Shown one piece after another: positions 1 through 6,430 of a stretch of 7,477 nt of DNA. The notes below the pieces were generated by a model. That model was not told where the DNA came from, made no database searches, and was given only the letters and a program-made list of their open reading frames with translations. The DNA is from Treponema sp. (GTDB lineage Bacteria > Spirochaetota > Spirochaetia > Treponematales > Breznakiellaceae). Each line of letters starts with the position of its first letter. Within the stretch, counting starts at the first letter, position 1. Both the position numbers and the translations under genes were made by a program. The DNA lies in NCBI GenBank assembly GCA_031284105.1, contig JAITAN010000159.1:1-7477 (forward strand), given 5' to 3'.

Positions 1-29
1 ATGAATATGCCGGTAAAATTTATATTCAT
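1..29. repeat. 8-bp inverted repeat at window edge
   Basis: ATGAATAT (1-8) and ATATTCAT (22-29) are perfect reverse complements around a 13-base gap. The site is AT-rich and overlaps the possible gene tail at 3-50. It may be chance or an operator-like site, and the arm may extend beyond the window edge. Confidence 0.3.
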
Positions 30-50
30 GTAGAAAAGTATATATGGTGA
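3..50 (+). CDS. Possible C-terminal end of an upstream gene (partial)
   Basis: The frame beginning at base 3 is open from the window edge and reads EYAGKIYIHVEKYIW before a TGA stop at 48-50. The residues alternate between hydrophobic and charged or polar, like a beta strand, and the codons (GAA, AAA, ATT, TAT, GTA) resemble those of the genes nearby. It could therefore be the tail of a real protein whose body lies outside the window. Fifteen codons are too few to identify a family or to exclude chance. The other two frames are less protein-like. No function is proposed. Confidence 0.35.
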   Translation, partial: EYAGKIYIHVEKYIW

Positions 51-108
51 AAGCAAGCGTGTCAAGAGGTATTCGATACATTTGCGGATATTTCGTTTTT
101 TTATCGCG

Positions 109-114
109 TATAAT
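109..114 (+). promoter_or_regulatory. Isolated consensus -10 hexamer (TATAAT)
   Basis: A perfect TATAAT sits just upstream of the GC-rich palindromic stretch. The hexamer 17 bases upstream (86-91, GGATAT) is a poor -35 and there is no extended -10 TG. A run of seven T at 96-102 lies just before it and could mark the end of an upstream transcript. If the promoter is real, the transcript would run into the structured 120-295 region and then antisense to the 3' end of adk. Confidence 0.25.
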
Positions 115-122
115 ACGGCTCA

Positions 123-263
123 CCCGCTGCCGCGCAGGGCTGCCGCTGTGCAGGGCTGCGGCGCAGCGGGCGTTTTCGGCGTTTTGGGGCAAAAATGCGC
201 CCGTCCCCGCAGCGTATCCGGCAGTATGCTGCAGCCCTGCCGCCTCGCCTGAAGCGCGGCGGC
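123..263. repeat. GC-rich palindrome-dense intergenic region
   Basis: This stretch is far more GC-rich than the DNA on either side and is packed with inverted repeats. CCCGCTGC (123-130) pairs with GCAGCGGG (163-170). GCAGGGCTGC occurs twice (134-143 and 150-159), and its exact reverse complement GCAGCCCTGC lies at 231-240. GCCGCC (239-244) pairs with GGCGGC (258-263). The open frames through it have no recognisable domain and no ribosome binding site. It could be a dispersed palindromic repeat, a structured RNA, or the 3' untranslated region of adk. Nothing here decides between them. Confidence 0.55.
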
Positions 264-266
264 CCC

Positions 267-295
267 TTACGGCGGGGTTTACTATCCCGCCGTAA
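267..295. terminator. 10-bp perfect stem-loop just after adk
   Basis: TTACGGCGGG (267-276) and CCCGCCGTAA (286-295) form a perfect 10-bp stem with a 9-base loop, starting two bases beyond the adk stop codon. The position fits a transcript end for adk. However, neither strand has a T-run after the stem, so it is not a canonical intrinsic terminator. It may instead be a 3'-end-stabilising stem or one unit of the palindromic repeat region next to it. Confidence 0.5.
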
Positions 296-297
296 AC

Positions 298-939
298 TTA
301 TGCGCGCTTCTGCGGCGGGAATTTTTCCTTGAAGCTCTCAAGAATTTGATCAACCATAGGACTTGCGTCAATATCGATAAGACGCCCCTTCTTGCGGTAA
401 AAATCAATAAGCGGAGCGGTTTGTTCACGGTACACTTCAAGCCGTTTAGCGATGGCTTCGGGCTTATCGTCTTCGCGGGTGTACACCTCGCCGCCGCATT
501 TATCGCAAATATTTTCCCGCTTAGGCGGGTTAAAGGTTTTATGCCAGTTGAAGCCGCATTTCCTGCATACGCGCCTGCCCGAAAGCCGCTCTATGACGCC
601 GGCATCCGGTATATCGAAGTTGACAACCGTATCCACCGGCGAAAACGCCGCAAGCGCCTCCGCCTGAGCTATGGTGCGCGGGAACCCATCCAAAATGTAG
701 CCGTCTTGTGCATCGGCCTGCGCGAGCCGTTCTTTTACCAGCGCAATAGTCGTCTCATCATCTACAAGTTTTCCCGACTCAATAATGGCGTTTACCTTGA
801 GTCCCAAGGGCGTCCCCGCCGCAATAGCGTCCCTGAATATGGCGCCGGTGCTGATGTGAGGGGCGTTGAGAAGTTCCTTTACCCGGACGGCCAAGGTTCC
901 TTTGCCTGCTCCCGGAGGACCTAAAAAGATTAGTTTCAT
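298..939 (-). CDS. adk: Adenylate kinase
   Basis: This cytoplasmic enzyme converts ATP and AMP reversibly to two ADP, keeping adenine nucleotides balanced and supplying ADP for nucleotide synthesis. The 213-residue product has the family's full length. The P-loop GPPGAGKGT is at residues 7-15. The AMP-binding segment HISTGAIFR is at 28-36. The signature GYILDGFPRT is at 80-89. A long-type LID holds four cysteines, C125, C128, C145 and C148, in two CxxC pairs, the pattern of the zinc-binding form seen in many Gram-positive and some spirochaete enzymes. The ATG at 939 gives the standard MKLIFLGPPGAGKGT start. No Shine-Dalgarno sequence precedes it, and a promoter lies only a few bases upstream. 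The gene is divergent from the plus-strand operon. Identification is secure; the zinc is inferred from the cysteines. Confidence 0.97.
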   Translation of the reverse strand: MKLIFLGPPGAGKGTLAVRVKELLNAPHISTGAIFRDAIAAGTPLGLKVNAIIESGKLVDDETTIALVKERLAQADAQDGYILDGFPRTIAQAEALAAFSPVDTVVNFDIPDAGVIERLSGRRVCRKCGFNWHKTFNPPKRENICDKCGGEVYTREDDKPEAIAKRLEVYREQTAPLIDFYRKKGRLIDIDASPMVDQILESFKEKFPPQKRA

Positions 940-945
940 GGCTAT

Positions 946-974
946 ATAATGTCTTTGTTAAAAGAAAAAGTCAA
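946..974 (-). promoter_or_regulatory. Promoter of adk, giving a near-leaderless transcript
   Basis: Read on the minus strand, TTGACT (974-969) is followed after 17 bases by CATTAT (951-946), a reasonable sigma-70 pair. The overlapping TATATA (948-943) is an alternative -10 with 20-base spacing. The adk ATG begins at 939, seven bases after the last base of CATTAT, so transcription would start at or beside the start codon. Confidence 0.55.
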
Positions 975-1041
975 CCGGCAGAAGATTACGGCGTGAACTC
1001 GCGGGCCATAGCGCCGGACCGCCATTAAAATAAAATTTTAT

Positions 1042-1070
1042 TTGACTTTTCATATATTCTATAGTAGCAT
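1042..1070 (+). promoter_or_regulatory. Candidate promoter of the glycosidase-PilZ-Ppx operon
   Basis: TTGACT (1042-1047) and TAGCAT (1065-1070) are separated by 17 bases. An AT-rich block at 1027-1041 just upstream resembles an UP element. The expected transcript would have a leader of roughly 30 bases before the GTG start at 1110. The -10 matches the consensus at only four of six positions. Confidence 0.45.
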
Positions 1071-1109
1071 AAATGCAATACCATTTGAGCTTCGCGGGAA
1101 GGAGAGCGT

Positions 1110-2558
1110 GTGATAAGAAAAGAGCTACCAAAAATCCATTTTTATGATCAAGATTTTGTAGATATTTATGACAAAACATGGGTTTGGATTCAAGATTGCT
1201 GGAGAGCAAGCGGAGAAAAGAAAGCCGGCGGTACTAAACCGGCAAGCAGCCCGATAGAAGGAAACTTCTTTTCTTATCCGGGGAGTTCGATAGTGCAACA
1301 AACGGACGCTCTTTTTTCCTCTTTTTTTCTCGTATACTCAAACCGGAATTTTCACGCGCATCCAACGCTGGATATATTCTACGACAGACAGGAGGAGAAC
1401 GGAGCGATCCGCTCGATGTACAGCACCGAGACCGGATTGCCCATATTCGAAGCCGATAATCCCGAAGGTATAGGTATACCCGTTTTTGCATGGGCTGAGT
1501 TCAACTTGTACCACAAAACGGCGAATAAAAAACGAATCAAAGAAGTTATTCCCAAAATTCAGCGGTATATTCAATGGATAGACCTGCTTTGTAAGAGACC
1601 AAACGGGTTATATGAAGCGCCGGTTACGGCAACGGGTATGATCAATGCCCCGCGTGAAGGCGCAGTCTACCCGATAGACTTTAATGCCATGATGGCGATA
1701 AATGTGTTGTACATGGCCGCGCTTACCGATCTCCTTAACGAAAAGGAAACAAGTTTTCAGTACAAAAGACAGTATTTTGCCCTGAAAACGCAAATTAACG
1801 CGCTTATGTGGGACAGCGGGGATAGTTTTTACCATGATATTGATATACATGGCAATAAACTACCGGTAAAGACCCTTGCGAGTTACTGGACGCTGCTTGC
1901 GGAAATCCCCAATGAGGATAAGGCGGAGCAACTCATTGAAAAGCTGTGTGATCCCACATTCTTCGGCACGGTGCATCCTTTCCCGACTCTTGCGGCGAAT
2001 GAAAGCGCTTTTGACGACAACGGCGGCGGGTACTGCGGTTCCGTGTATCCGCATCTCAATTTCATGGTGATAAAAGGACTTGAGCGCTATCAGCGTTGGG
2101 ACATCGCACGGGAATGCGCCATACGGCACCTTTATTTCATGTTGGACTCCATGCCTACGGAAAATCACCTCAAAGGAAAACTCTGGGAAGCGTACTTGCC
2201 TAATGGAGAGGGACACGCGCAATGGGACAGGCATCCCGAATTTCCCCGCCCCCAGTACCTCACCTACGATGCGTTATCTACCATTTCTTTAATGATAGAA
2301 AATGTGGTAGGGCTTTTTATCTCGCTGCCCCGTAAGACGGTAGATTGGGTCATCCCGAATATGGACATTATGGGGGTAGAGAATCTTTCCTTAAAAAAGA
2401 ATTTGATCACCATACTTTCAAATAAAAGCGGCCGAGGATGGGAGATACACATGGAAAGTGAAAAACTGTATTACTTTACCATCAATATATTGGGAAAGAA
2501 GAAAAAAACACTGCCTATACCGTCTGGAAAATGTTCTATGCTGATAGATAAGCTATAG
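1110..2558 (+). CDS. Trehalase/MGH1-like glycoside hydrolase-fold protein
   Basis: This 482-residue protein resembles the (alpha/alpha)6-barrel glycosidases of the GH37/GH63 (trehalase, mannosylglycerate hydrolase-like) group. Visible family landmarks are YPIDFNAMMAIN (187-198), the glycine-rich FDDNGGGYCGSVYPHLN (301-317), which corresponds to the usual GYWRGPVWP-type segment, and WEAYLPNGEG (359-368), where E360 is the likely catalytic acid/base. A short beta-rich tail follows residue 400. The usual ESGxD-type segment is not obvious; YEAP (168-171) and D190 are the acidic residues nearby, so activity and substrate are uncertain. There is no signal peptide, so it is probably cytoplasmic. The GTG start is supported by GGAAGGAGA at 1097-1105, five bases upstream. 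It is the first gene of a plus-strand run, 62 bases before the PilZ gene. Substrate assignment to trehalose or any other sugar would be a guess. Confidence 0.75.
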   Translation: MIRKELPKIHFYDQDFVDIYDKTWVWIQDCWRASGEKKAGGTKPASSPIEGNFFSYPGSSIVQQTDALFSSFFLVYSNRNFHAHPTLDIFYDRQEENGAIRSMYSTETGLPIFEADNPEGIGIPVFAWAEFNLYHKTANKKRIKEVIPKIQRYIQWIDLLCKRPNGLYEAPVTATGMINAPREGAVYPIDFNAMMAINVLYMAALTDLLNEKETSFQYKRQYFALKTQINALMWDSGDSFYHDIDIHGNKLPVKTLASYWTLLAEIPNEDKAEQLIEKLCDPTFFGTVHPFPTLAANESAFDDNGGGYCGSVYPHLNFMVIKGLERYQRWDIARECAIRHLYFMLDSMPTENHLKGKLWEAYLPNGEGHAQWDRHPEFPRPQYLTYDALSTISLMIENVVGLFISLPRKTVDWVIPNMDIMGVENLSLKKNLITILSNKSGRGWEIHMESEKLYYFTINILGKKKKTLPIPSGKCSMLIDKL

Positions 2559-2582
2559 GTTTTGGGCGCTTTACTTTAGTTG

Positions 2583-2610
2583 TCGTTAAATTGTAACGAT
2601 AGTTTTATAA
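2583..2610 (+). terminator. Weak hairpin between glycosidase and PilZ genes
   Basis: TCGTTA (2583-2588) and TAACGA (2594-2599) form a six-pair stem with a five-base loop, followed by AGTTTTAT. The stem is AT-rich and short, so it is more likely a partial terminator or attenuator than a complete stop. The PilZ gene could still be transcribed from upstream. Confidence 0.25.
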
Positions 2611-2620
2611 AGAGGATCGT

Positions 2621-3862
2621 ATGCCAACGCAAATTAGAAGAATTGAGAAAGAATATTTTCTCTCAAAACTGGCAGGAGAACAAATTCCTGTCATATACAT
2701 TTTTAATCGTCAGGATTATGTCTTAAAAGTTGATAGAATTACCAAAGAAGAAATTGCGTTCATCACGGAAAAACCGGTAGAGGGGTTGGTGGTGAACAAA
2801 AAAATCAACCTGATGTTTGATTACAAAGGTTTAAGCGTTTCCTTCTCTGCTGAAGTTAAGCATGTAAGCGACGCCGTTATTTCCACCTCAATACCGGAAG
2901 TGCTTTATAAAAATTTAGCGCGATCCAGCCAGCGGATTGCTGTTCCGACCGATTTGCAGGTTACGTTGATGTCGCTGGAAGATCGCTATTCCCTTCCCTT
3001 CCCCAAATCATCCGCGTTTGAACCGCTGGATAATTCGGCGGTTTTGCCCGGTATAGATCCCCATAATTTCAACGCAATAATTGCGCATATTGTGCAGGAG
3101 TTAAAGCCGTACGCAAGCGGTTATAAAATAATCTATTACAATACCCATGTTCAGCCCGATAAAATGGAGGAACGGATTGTAGCGGAAAACGGAAGAATAT
3201 TATTTATTCCCTCGACTCAATCAAAACTTCCTCAAGAATTCACCACGGAAAAAAGGTTTATAACGCAGAGTATTTTTAAACGGTACCTTGAGAGCATCGG
3301 CGTAGGGGCAACCTTCCTCGATCAAACTATCGAGCAGTTTATGAAAGCAAAAGTAGATGAAGGTATTTTTTCCCTTTTATGGATTCCGTTTATTTTTCAG
3401 GAGTATGTTGTAGGTTGTATGTATGTATGGAAAAATAATCAGGACACGACGGATAAGCTGCCTTTTTCCGAAGAACTCGCGGAGAAACTATACCAATATG
3501 GCAAATGCCTCATCTTCTCTCTGAAAGAACGCAACTATTTTGAAGCGGGGTGCATGAAAGATCGTATCATCAACGGGAGAGTCGCGGACATAAGCGGGTC
3601 CGGCTTACGGTTTGCGGTTCCCAATTCCTTTATTTTCCAGTCGCTGCAACCGGGCGTTGAAATTGCCGTTACATTGAAGTCGCCTAATCGGACAATTAAT
3701 ACAAAGATAAGAATTCGTAGGCGGTATAAAGAAGCGAATTTAGTGTACCTCGGTTGTAGTTTCATGGAGCTGGCGCCTGATGACAGCCAATTCTTGTTTG
3801 AGTTTATTTATGGTAAACCGTCCAATCCCCTCGTTGAAAATTTCATTGCCGGTAATGTTTGA
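2621..3862 (+). CDS. PilZ-type c-di-GMP-binding protein (DUF1577-like)
   Basis: This is a predicted cytoplasmic receptor for cyclic di-GMP. The 413 residues begin with a YcgR-N-like beta domain (about 20-95). An RxxxR motif follows (R101 and R105 in RSSQRIAVP), then a middle segment of about 210 residues. The second PilZ motif is D323-S325-G328 in VADISGSGLRF, followed by PilZ-like strands to about residue 398 (LGCSFMELAPDDSQFLFEFI). Both c-di-GMP contact motifs are thus present but 218 residues apart, where ordinary PilZ domains have a few tens of residues. The middle segment (about 140-305) alternates strands and helices like a GAF-type domain; this is inference. Leptospira and Treponema carry a related family annotated DUF1577, and a T. 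denticola PilZ protein is reported to bind c-di-GMP and affect motility. AGAGGA (2611-2616) supports the ATG. It lies 55 bases before the Ppx gene. Confidence 0.82.
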   Translation: MPTQIRRIEKEYFLSKLAGEQIPVIYIFNRQDYVLKVDRITKEEIAFITEKPVEGLVVNKKINLMFDYKGLSVSFSAEVKHVSDAVISTSIPEVLYKNLARSSQRIAVPTDLQVTLMSLEDRYSLPFPKSSAFEPLDNSAVLPGIDPHNFNAIIAHIVQELKPYASGYKIIYYNTHVQPDKMEERIVAENGRILFIPSTQSKLPQEFTTEKRFITQSIFKRYLESIGVGATFLDQTIEQFMKAKVDEGIFSLLWIPFIFQEYVVGCMYVWKNNQDTTDKLPFSEELAEKLYQYGKCLIFSLKERNYFEAGCMKDRIINGRVADISGSGLRFAVPNSFIFQSLQPGVEIAVTLKSPNRTINTKIRIRRRYKEANLVYLGCSFMELAPDDSQFLFEFIYGKPSNPLVENFIAGNV

Positions 3863-3877
3863 GTTTTAATAGAAAAC

Positions 3878-3927
3878 GTGGAAAATAGTAGAAAATAGTG
3901 AAAAATAATGGAACATAATGGAACATA
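3878..3927 (+). repeat. Five-copy 10-bp tandem repeat over the ppx start
   Basis: Successive 10-base units are gtggaaaata, gtagaaaata, gtgaaaaata, atggaacata and atggaacata. The last two are identical. The ppx start codon at 3918 opens the fifth unit. The fourth unit provides an identical ATGGAACAT start at 3908, but in another frame, reading MEHNGT then stop. No standard Shine-Dalgarno sequence is present, so the purine-rich units may serve as the ribosome-binding region. Confidence 0.7.
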
Positions 3928-5525
3928 AAGCAGAGCCGTCTTCAATCCGTCTTGTTGCCGTTTTGGAGATAGGTTCAACCGGCATCAGGCTGTTAGTTGC
4001 GGAAATCACCGGCTGGGGTACATGGAGAGTCGTTGACCGGGCGGTTAAGCCGGTTGTTCTTGGAAGAGACGTATTTACATCAGGGCAGGTCTCCCATTCG
4101 TCGTTGTTGGAATGTCTTGCGGTTCTGCGGAATTTTCAGGAATTGCTTGCGAGCTGGGGCATTGCCGCCGGTGATGTTCACCTTATAGCGACAAGCGCCT
4201 TGAGAGCAGCCCGTAACCGTGAAATGTTTGCCGATAGAGTCTATCAGGAAACAGGGTACCGGCTTACCATTGTTGAGGGTATCGAAGAAAACAGGCTCAT
4301 GTACCTTGCCGTCCGTTTTGCCTTAAAGGAAATCAAAGGTTCACCCATTACGCCCGGCATCCTGTTGGGTAGCGACAAAAATGAAAAAAACAACCTGTTC
4401 TGGCGGGGAAACAGCATCATCATCGACATAGGCGGCGGTTCAACAGAGATTATGCTTTTGCGGCAGGGGAAAATGGTTGCTGCTCATAGCGTTCGTCTGG
4501 GCAGTATCCTCATGGATCAGAAAGCTCGGTTTGCACACGGTACCGAACGGTCAAGGGAACGGTATTTGAATGAGCAAATCAAGAACACGCTCACGGTATT
4601 GAAAGCCGATATGGATATTTCTCATATTAAGACTTTTGTGGTTACCGGTTCGGATACCCGCATAGCGGCGTCTTTAATCGGGAGTGAATACAACGAAAAT
4701 AGCAATGTAATAGAAAGAGAGAATTTTCTTTCTTTTGTCAAAAAGGTACAGTATTATACGGTTGAGGAATGTGTGCAGAAGTTGCATATTACCTATGGCG
4801 ATGCGGAAGGGTTTGTTCCCGGTCTTTTGATTTACAAAGGATTTCTAGAGCAGACTCAAGCCGCGCAGGTGGTGGTGCCCGTTGTTTCCCTCCGCGAGGG
4901 TTTGCTTATTCACCTTGCTATGGGTTTCGATCCCGAATTACAGGAAGAATTTTTCATACAGATCATCGCATCTGCGGTTAACCTTGGACGGAAGTACCAT
5001 TTTGATGAAGCGCACGGCCGTCATGTCGCTGATTTGAGCGTGGTTCTTTTTGACGCGCTTGTCCATGAACACGGTTTAAACCGCCGCGACCGGTTGCTAC
5101 TTGAGACTGCGGCGTTGCTTCACGATATCGGTATGTTTATTCGCGGCTCAAGCCATCAAAAACACAGTCAGTACATTGTAGCAAATTCAGAAATTTTTGG
5201 GCTTCACCACGAAGAATTGGAAATTATTGCTAATGTTGTCCGTTACCACCGGGGAGAGCAGCCTTCTCCCGAAGATATCTTCTTTATAGCCCTGCAACGG
5301 GAAGATCGTATACTGGTACTAAAACTTGTTTCTATCCTACGTGTTGCCGATGCCCTTGATCGCGGTCACTCCCAGCGAATACAAAACATTGCCGTTGAAC
5401 ATAAGAGCGAAAGTATTATTATTCACCCCCACGTCAGCATAGATATAACCCTTGAACGCGTCAGTCTGGAAGAAAAAGCGAATATGTTTCAGGATGTTTT
5501 CGGTTATAAAGTAGTGTTGGCATGA
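3918..5525 (+). CDS. Ppx/GppA-family phosphatase with C-terminal HD domain
   Basis: The family hydrolyses inorganic polyphosphate (Ppx) or converts pppGpp to ppGpp (GppA); the sequence alone does not say which. Two actin-like ATPase-fold lobes cover about 10-335. The phosphate-1 loop reads EIGSTGIRLL (17-26), with Glu where the family usually has Asp and Thr where it usually has Asn. A GIEENRL segment (121-127) corresponds to the catalytic G-x-E-E region, and the phosphate-2 loop is DIGGGSTE (170-177). The C-terminal part (about 345-500) is an HD-type helical domain: H369, H402-D403 in LLHDIG, H444 in RYHRG and D478/D481 in VADALD. The 535-residue length fits the long Ppx form with HD domain. 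There is no signal peptide. It is the last gene of the plus-strand run and is followed at once by a strong hairpin. The start lies inside a 10-bp repeat. Confidence 0.88.
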   Translation: MEHKAEPSSIRLVAVLEIGSTGIRLLVAEITGWGTWRVVDRAVKPVVLGRDVFTSGQVSHSSLLECLAVLRNFQELLASWGIAAGDVHLIATSALRAARNREMFADRVYQETGYRLTIVEGIEENRLMYLAVRFALKEIKGSPITPGILLGSDKNEKNNLFWRGNSIIIDIGGGSTEIMLLRQGKMVAAHSVRLGSILMDQKARFAHGTERSRERYLNEQIKNTLTVLKADMDISHIKTFVVTGSDTRIAASLIGSEYNENSNVIERENFLSFVKKVQYYTVEECVQKLHITYGDAEGFVPGLLIYKGFLEQTQAAQVVVPVVSLREGLLIHLAMGFDPELQEEFFIQIIASAVNLGRKYHFDEAHGRHVADLSVVLFDALVHEHGLNRRDRLLLETAALLHDIGMFIRGSSHQKHSQYIVANSEIFGLHHEELEIIANVVRYHRGEQPSPEDIFFIALQREDRILVLKLVSILRVADALDRGHSQRIQNIAVEHKSESIIIHPHVSIDITLERVSLEEKANMFQDVFGYKVVLA

Positions 5526-5547
5526 AAGGCGCGAATAATCGCGCCTT
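5526..5547. terminator. Bidirectional terminator between convergent genes
   Basis: AAGGCGCG (5526-5533) and CGCGCCTT (5540-5547) form a perfect 8-bp GC-rich stem with loop AATAAT. It begins one base after the Ppx stop codon and ends six bases before the 3' end of the convergent exported-protein gene. On the plus strand it is followed by CTGTCTTTATT and on the minus strand by TCATGCC, so the T-tracts are modest. Position and symmetry suggest it serves both genes. Confidence 0.75.
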
Positions 5548-5553
5548 CTGTCT

Positions 5554-6213
5554 TTATTGCCCGGCAGCAGGAGCAAATGATAAACTAATGCCGTTTGTTC
5601 TAAACGCTACCCACTCGCCCTTGAGTGCCAGATATTTTTTGTCAATAGTAAAGTAATAATAGTTTGCACCCGCCGGATCGGTCGGATCGTAGATACGAAC
5701 TTCTCCGGTGTCTCCATCTACATAGATCTTAAAGAACACGGGATTAGCGGCCGCTTCTTGGGTAAACAGCGGTACATAATTATTAAGATCGATGCTATAA
5801 ACCAGTTCCATAGTGGAATCATTTATACTACGGTATATCTGCCCACTTAATCCCGTTTGAATTCCAGAATTTTTGAGGGGGTTCGTATCATAGTTGAGCC
5901 ATAAAAGCCATGATTTGCCTACGCCCCATGACGCCCTATTTAGGGCTTTATCGGCAAAAACATGGATGCCGAATCCACCATGTCCATCATCGAGTCCTGA
6001 TTCATACCGGACATCAAACTCGTAGAGCATCGCTCCACTCTGAGGAACTTTTACATTCGCCTTAGCAAGCCTGGCTGCGGCGTCTTTTTGATAAACCCGG
6101 TCGCCAGCATTTTCCCATACCCCAACAGCAAACTGATGTTCAGGCAAACTAACTTGAGCGAATACGGTTACCGCTATTCCGCTTACCAGAAAGAAAAGTA
6201 CAAAACGCTTCAT
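5554..6213 (-). CDS. Exported protein of unknown function
   Basis: I do not recognise a characterised family. The 219-residue product begins with a clear Sec signal peptide: a KR pair, a hydrophobic stretch at 4-17 and a probable cleavage VFA|Q after residue 19. The Q and the lack of a cysteine argue against a lipoprotein. The mature part has no transmembrane segment, is rich in aromatics and glycine, and alternates like beta strands (MLYEFDVRYESG 62-73, HGGFGIHVF 78-86, SWLLWLNYD 101-109, FFKIYVDGDTGEVRIYDP 160-177). This suggests a beta-sandwich located in the periplasm or at the outer membrane. That structural reading is inference. The ATG has AAGGAG seven bases upstream (6221-6226) and a near-consensus promoter about 60 bases upstream. 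The gene is a monocistron, convergent with the Ppx gene and bordering the accessory region. Confidence 0.85.
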   Translation of the reverse strand: MKRFVLFFLVSGIAVTVFAQVSLPEHQFAVGVWENAGDRVYQKDAAARLAKANVKVPQSGAMLYEFDVRYESGLDDGHGGFGIHVFADKALNRASWGVGKSWLLWLNYDTNPLKNSGIQTGLSGQIYRSINDSTMELVYSIDLNNYVPLFTQEAAANPVFFKIYVDGDTGEVRIYDPTDPAGANYYYFTIDKKYLALKGEWVAFRTNGISLSFAPAAGQ

Positions 6214-6273
6214 AAAATTACTCCTTGTGCAATTTTTCCCATATTTTCATCTTTAACAATATATGGTTTTTTT

Positions 6274-6302
6274 ATTATAGCATATTTTATATGACATGTA
6301 AA
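6274..6302 (-). promoter_or_regulatory. Near-consensus sigma-70 promoter of the exported-protein gene
   Basis: On the minus strand TTTACA (6302-6297) is followed by exactly 17 bases and then TATAAT (6279-6274), matching 11 of 12 consensus positions. A/T-rich DNA flanks it on both sides. The leader to the ATG at 6213 is about 54 bases and carries AAGGAG at 6226-6221. Strong constitutive expression is expected. Confidence 0.8.
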
Positions 6303-6430
6303 TACTGTTTATAACAAATTTTTATAATCGAACCGATCAAAACCGGTTATTTTGAAATTCGCTCTTACAGTTTTCTCAAGGTTGTACTTCCAGAACCTGA
6401 TATGTTGGAACCGCCCCAATCAATACTATC
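6303..6430. other. Intergenic stretch without a convincing gene
   Basis: No ribosome binding site with a credible frame is seen. A weak inverted repeat, AACCG and CGGTT, occurs around 6330-6348. On the minus strand a short frame ends DWGGSNISGSGSTTLRKL before a stop near 6369, with a stop codon about 20 codons upstream. It may be the remnant of a lost gene's 3' end, but it is too short to assign. Confidence 0.4.

Noticed and set aside
44..295. An 83-codon plus-strand frame through the GC-rich palindromic region.
   Set aside because: It has no ribosome binding site or recognisable domain, and its arginine-, alanine- and proline-rich product is what GC-rich palindromes give by chance.
346..924. 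A 192-codon plus-strand frame.
   Set aside because: It lies wholly antisense to adk, whose motifs are unmistakable.
1860..2234. A 124-codon minus-strand frame.
   Set aside because: It is antisense to the glycosidase gene and has no domain or start signal.
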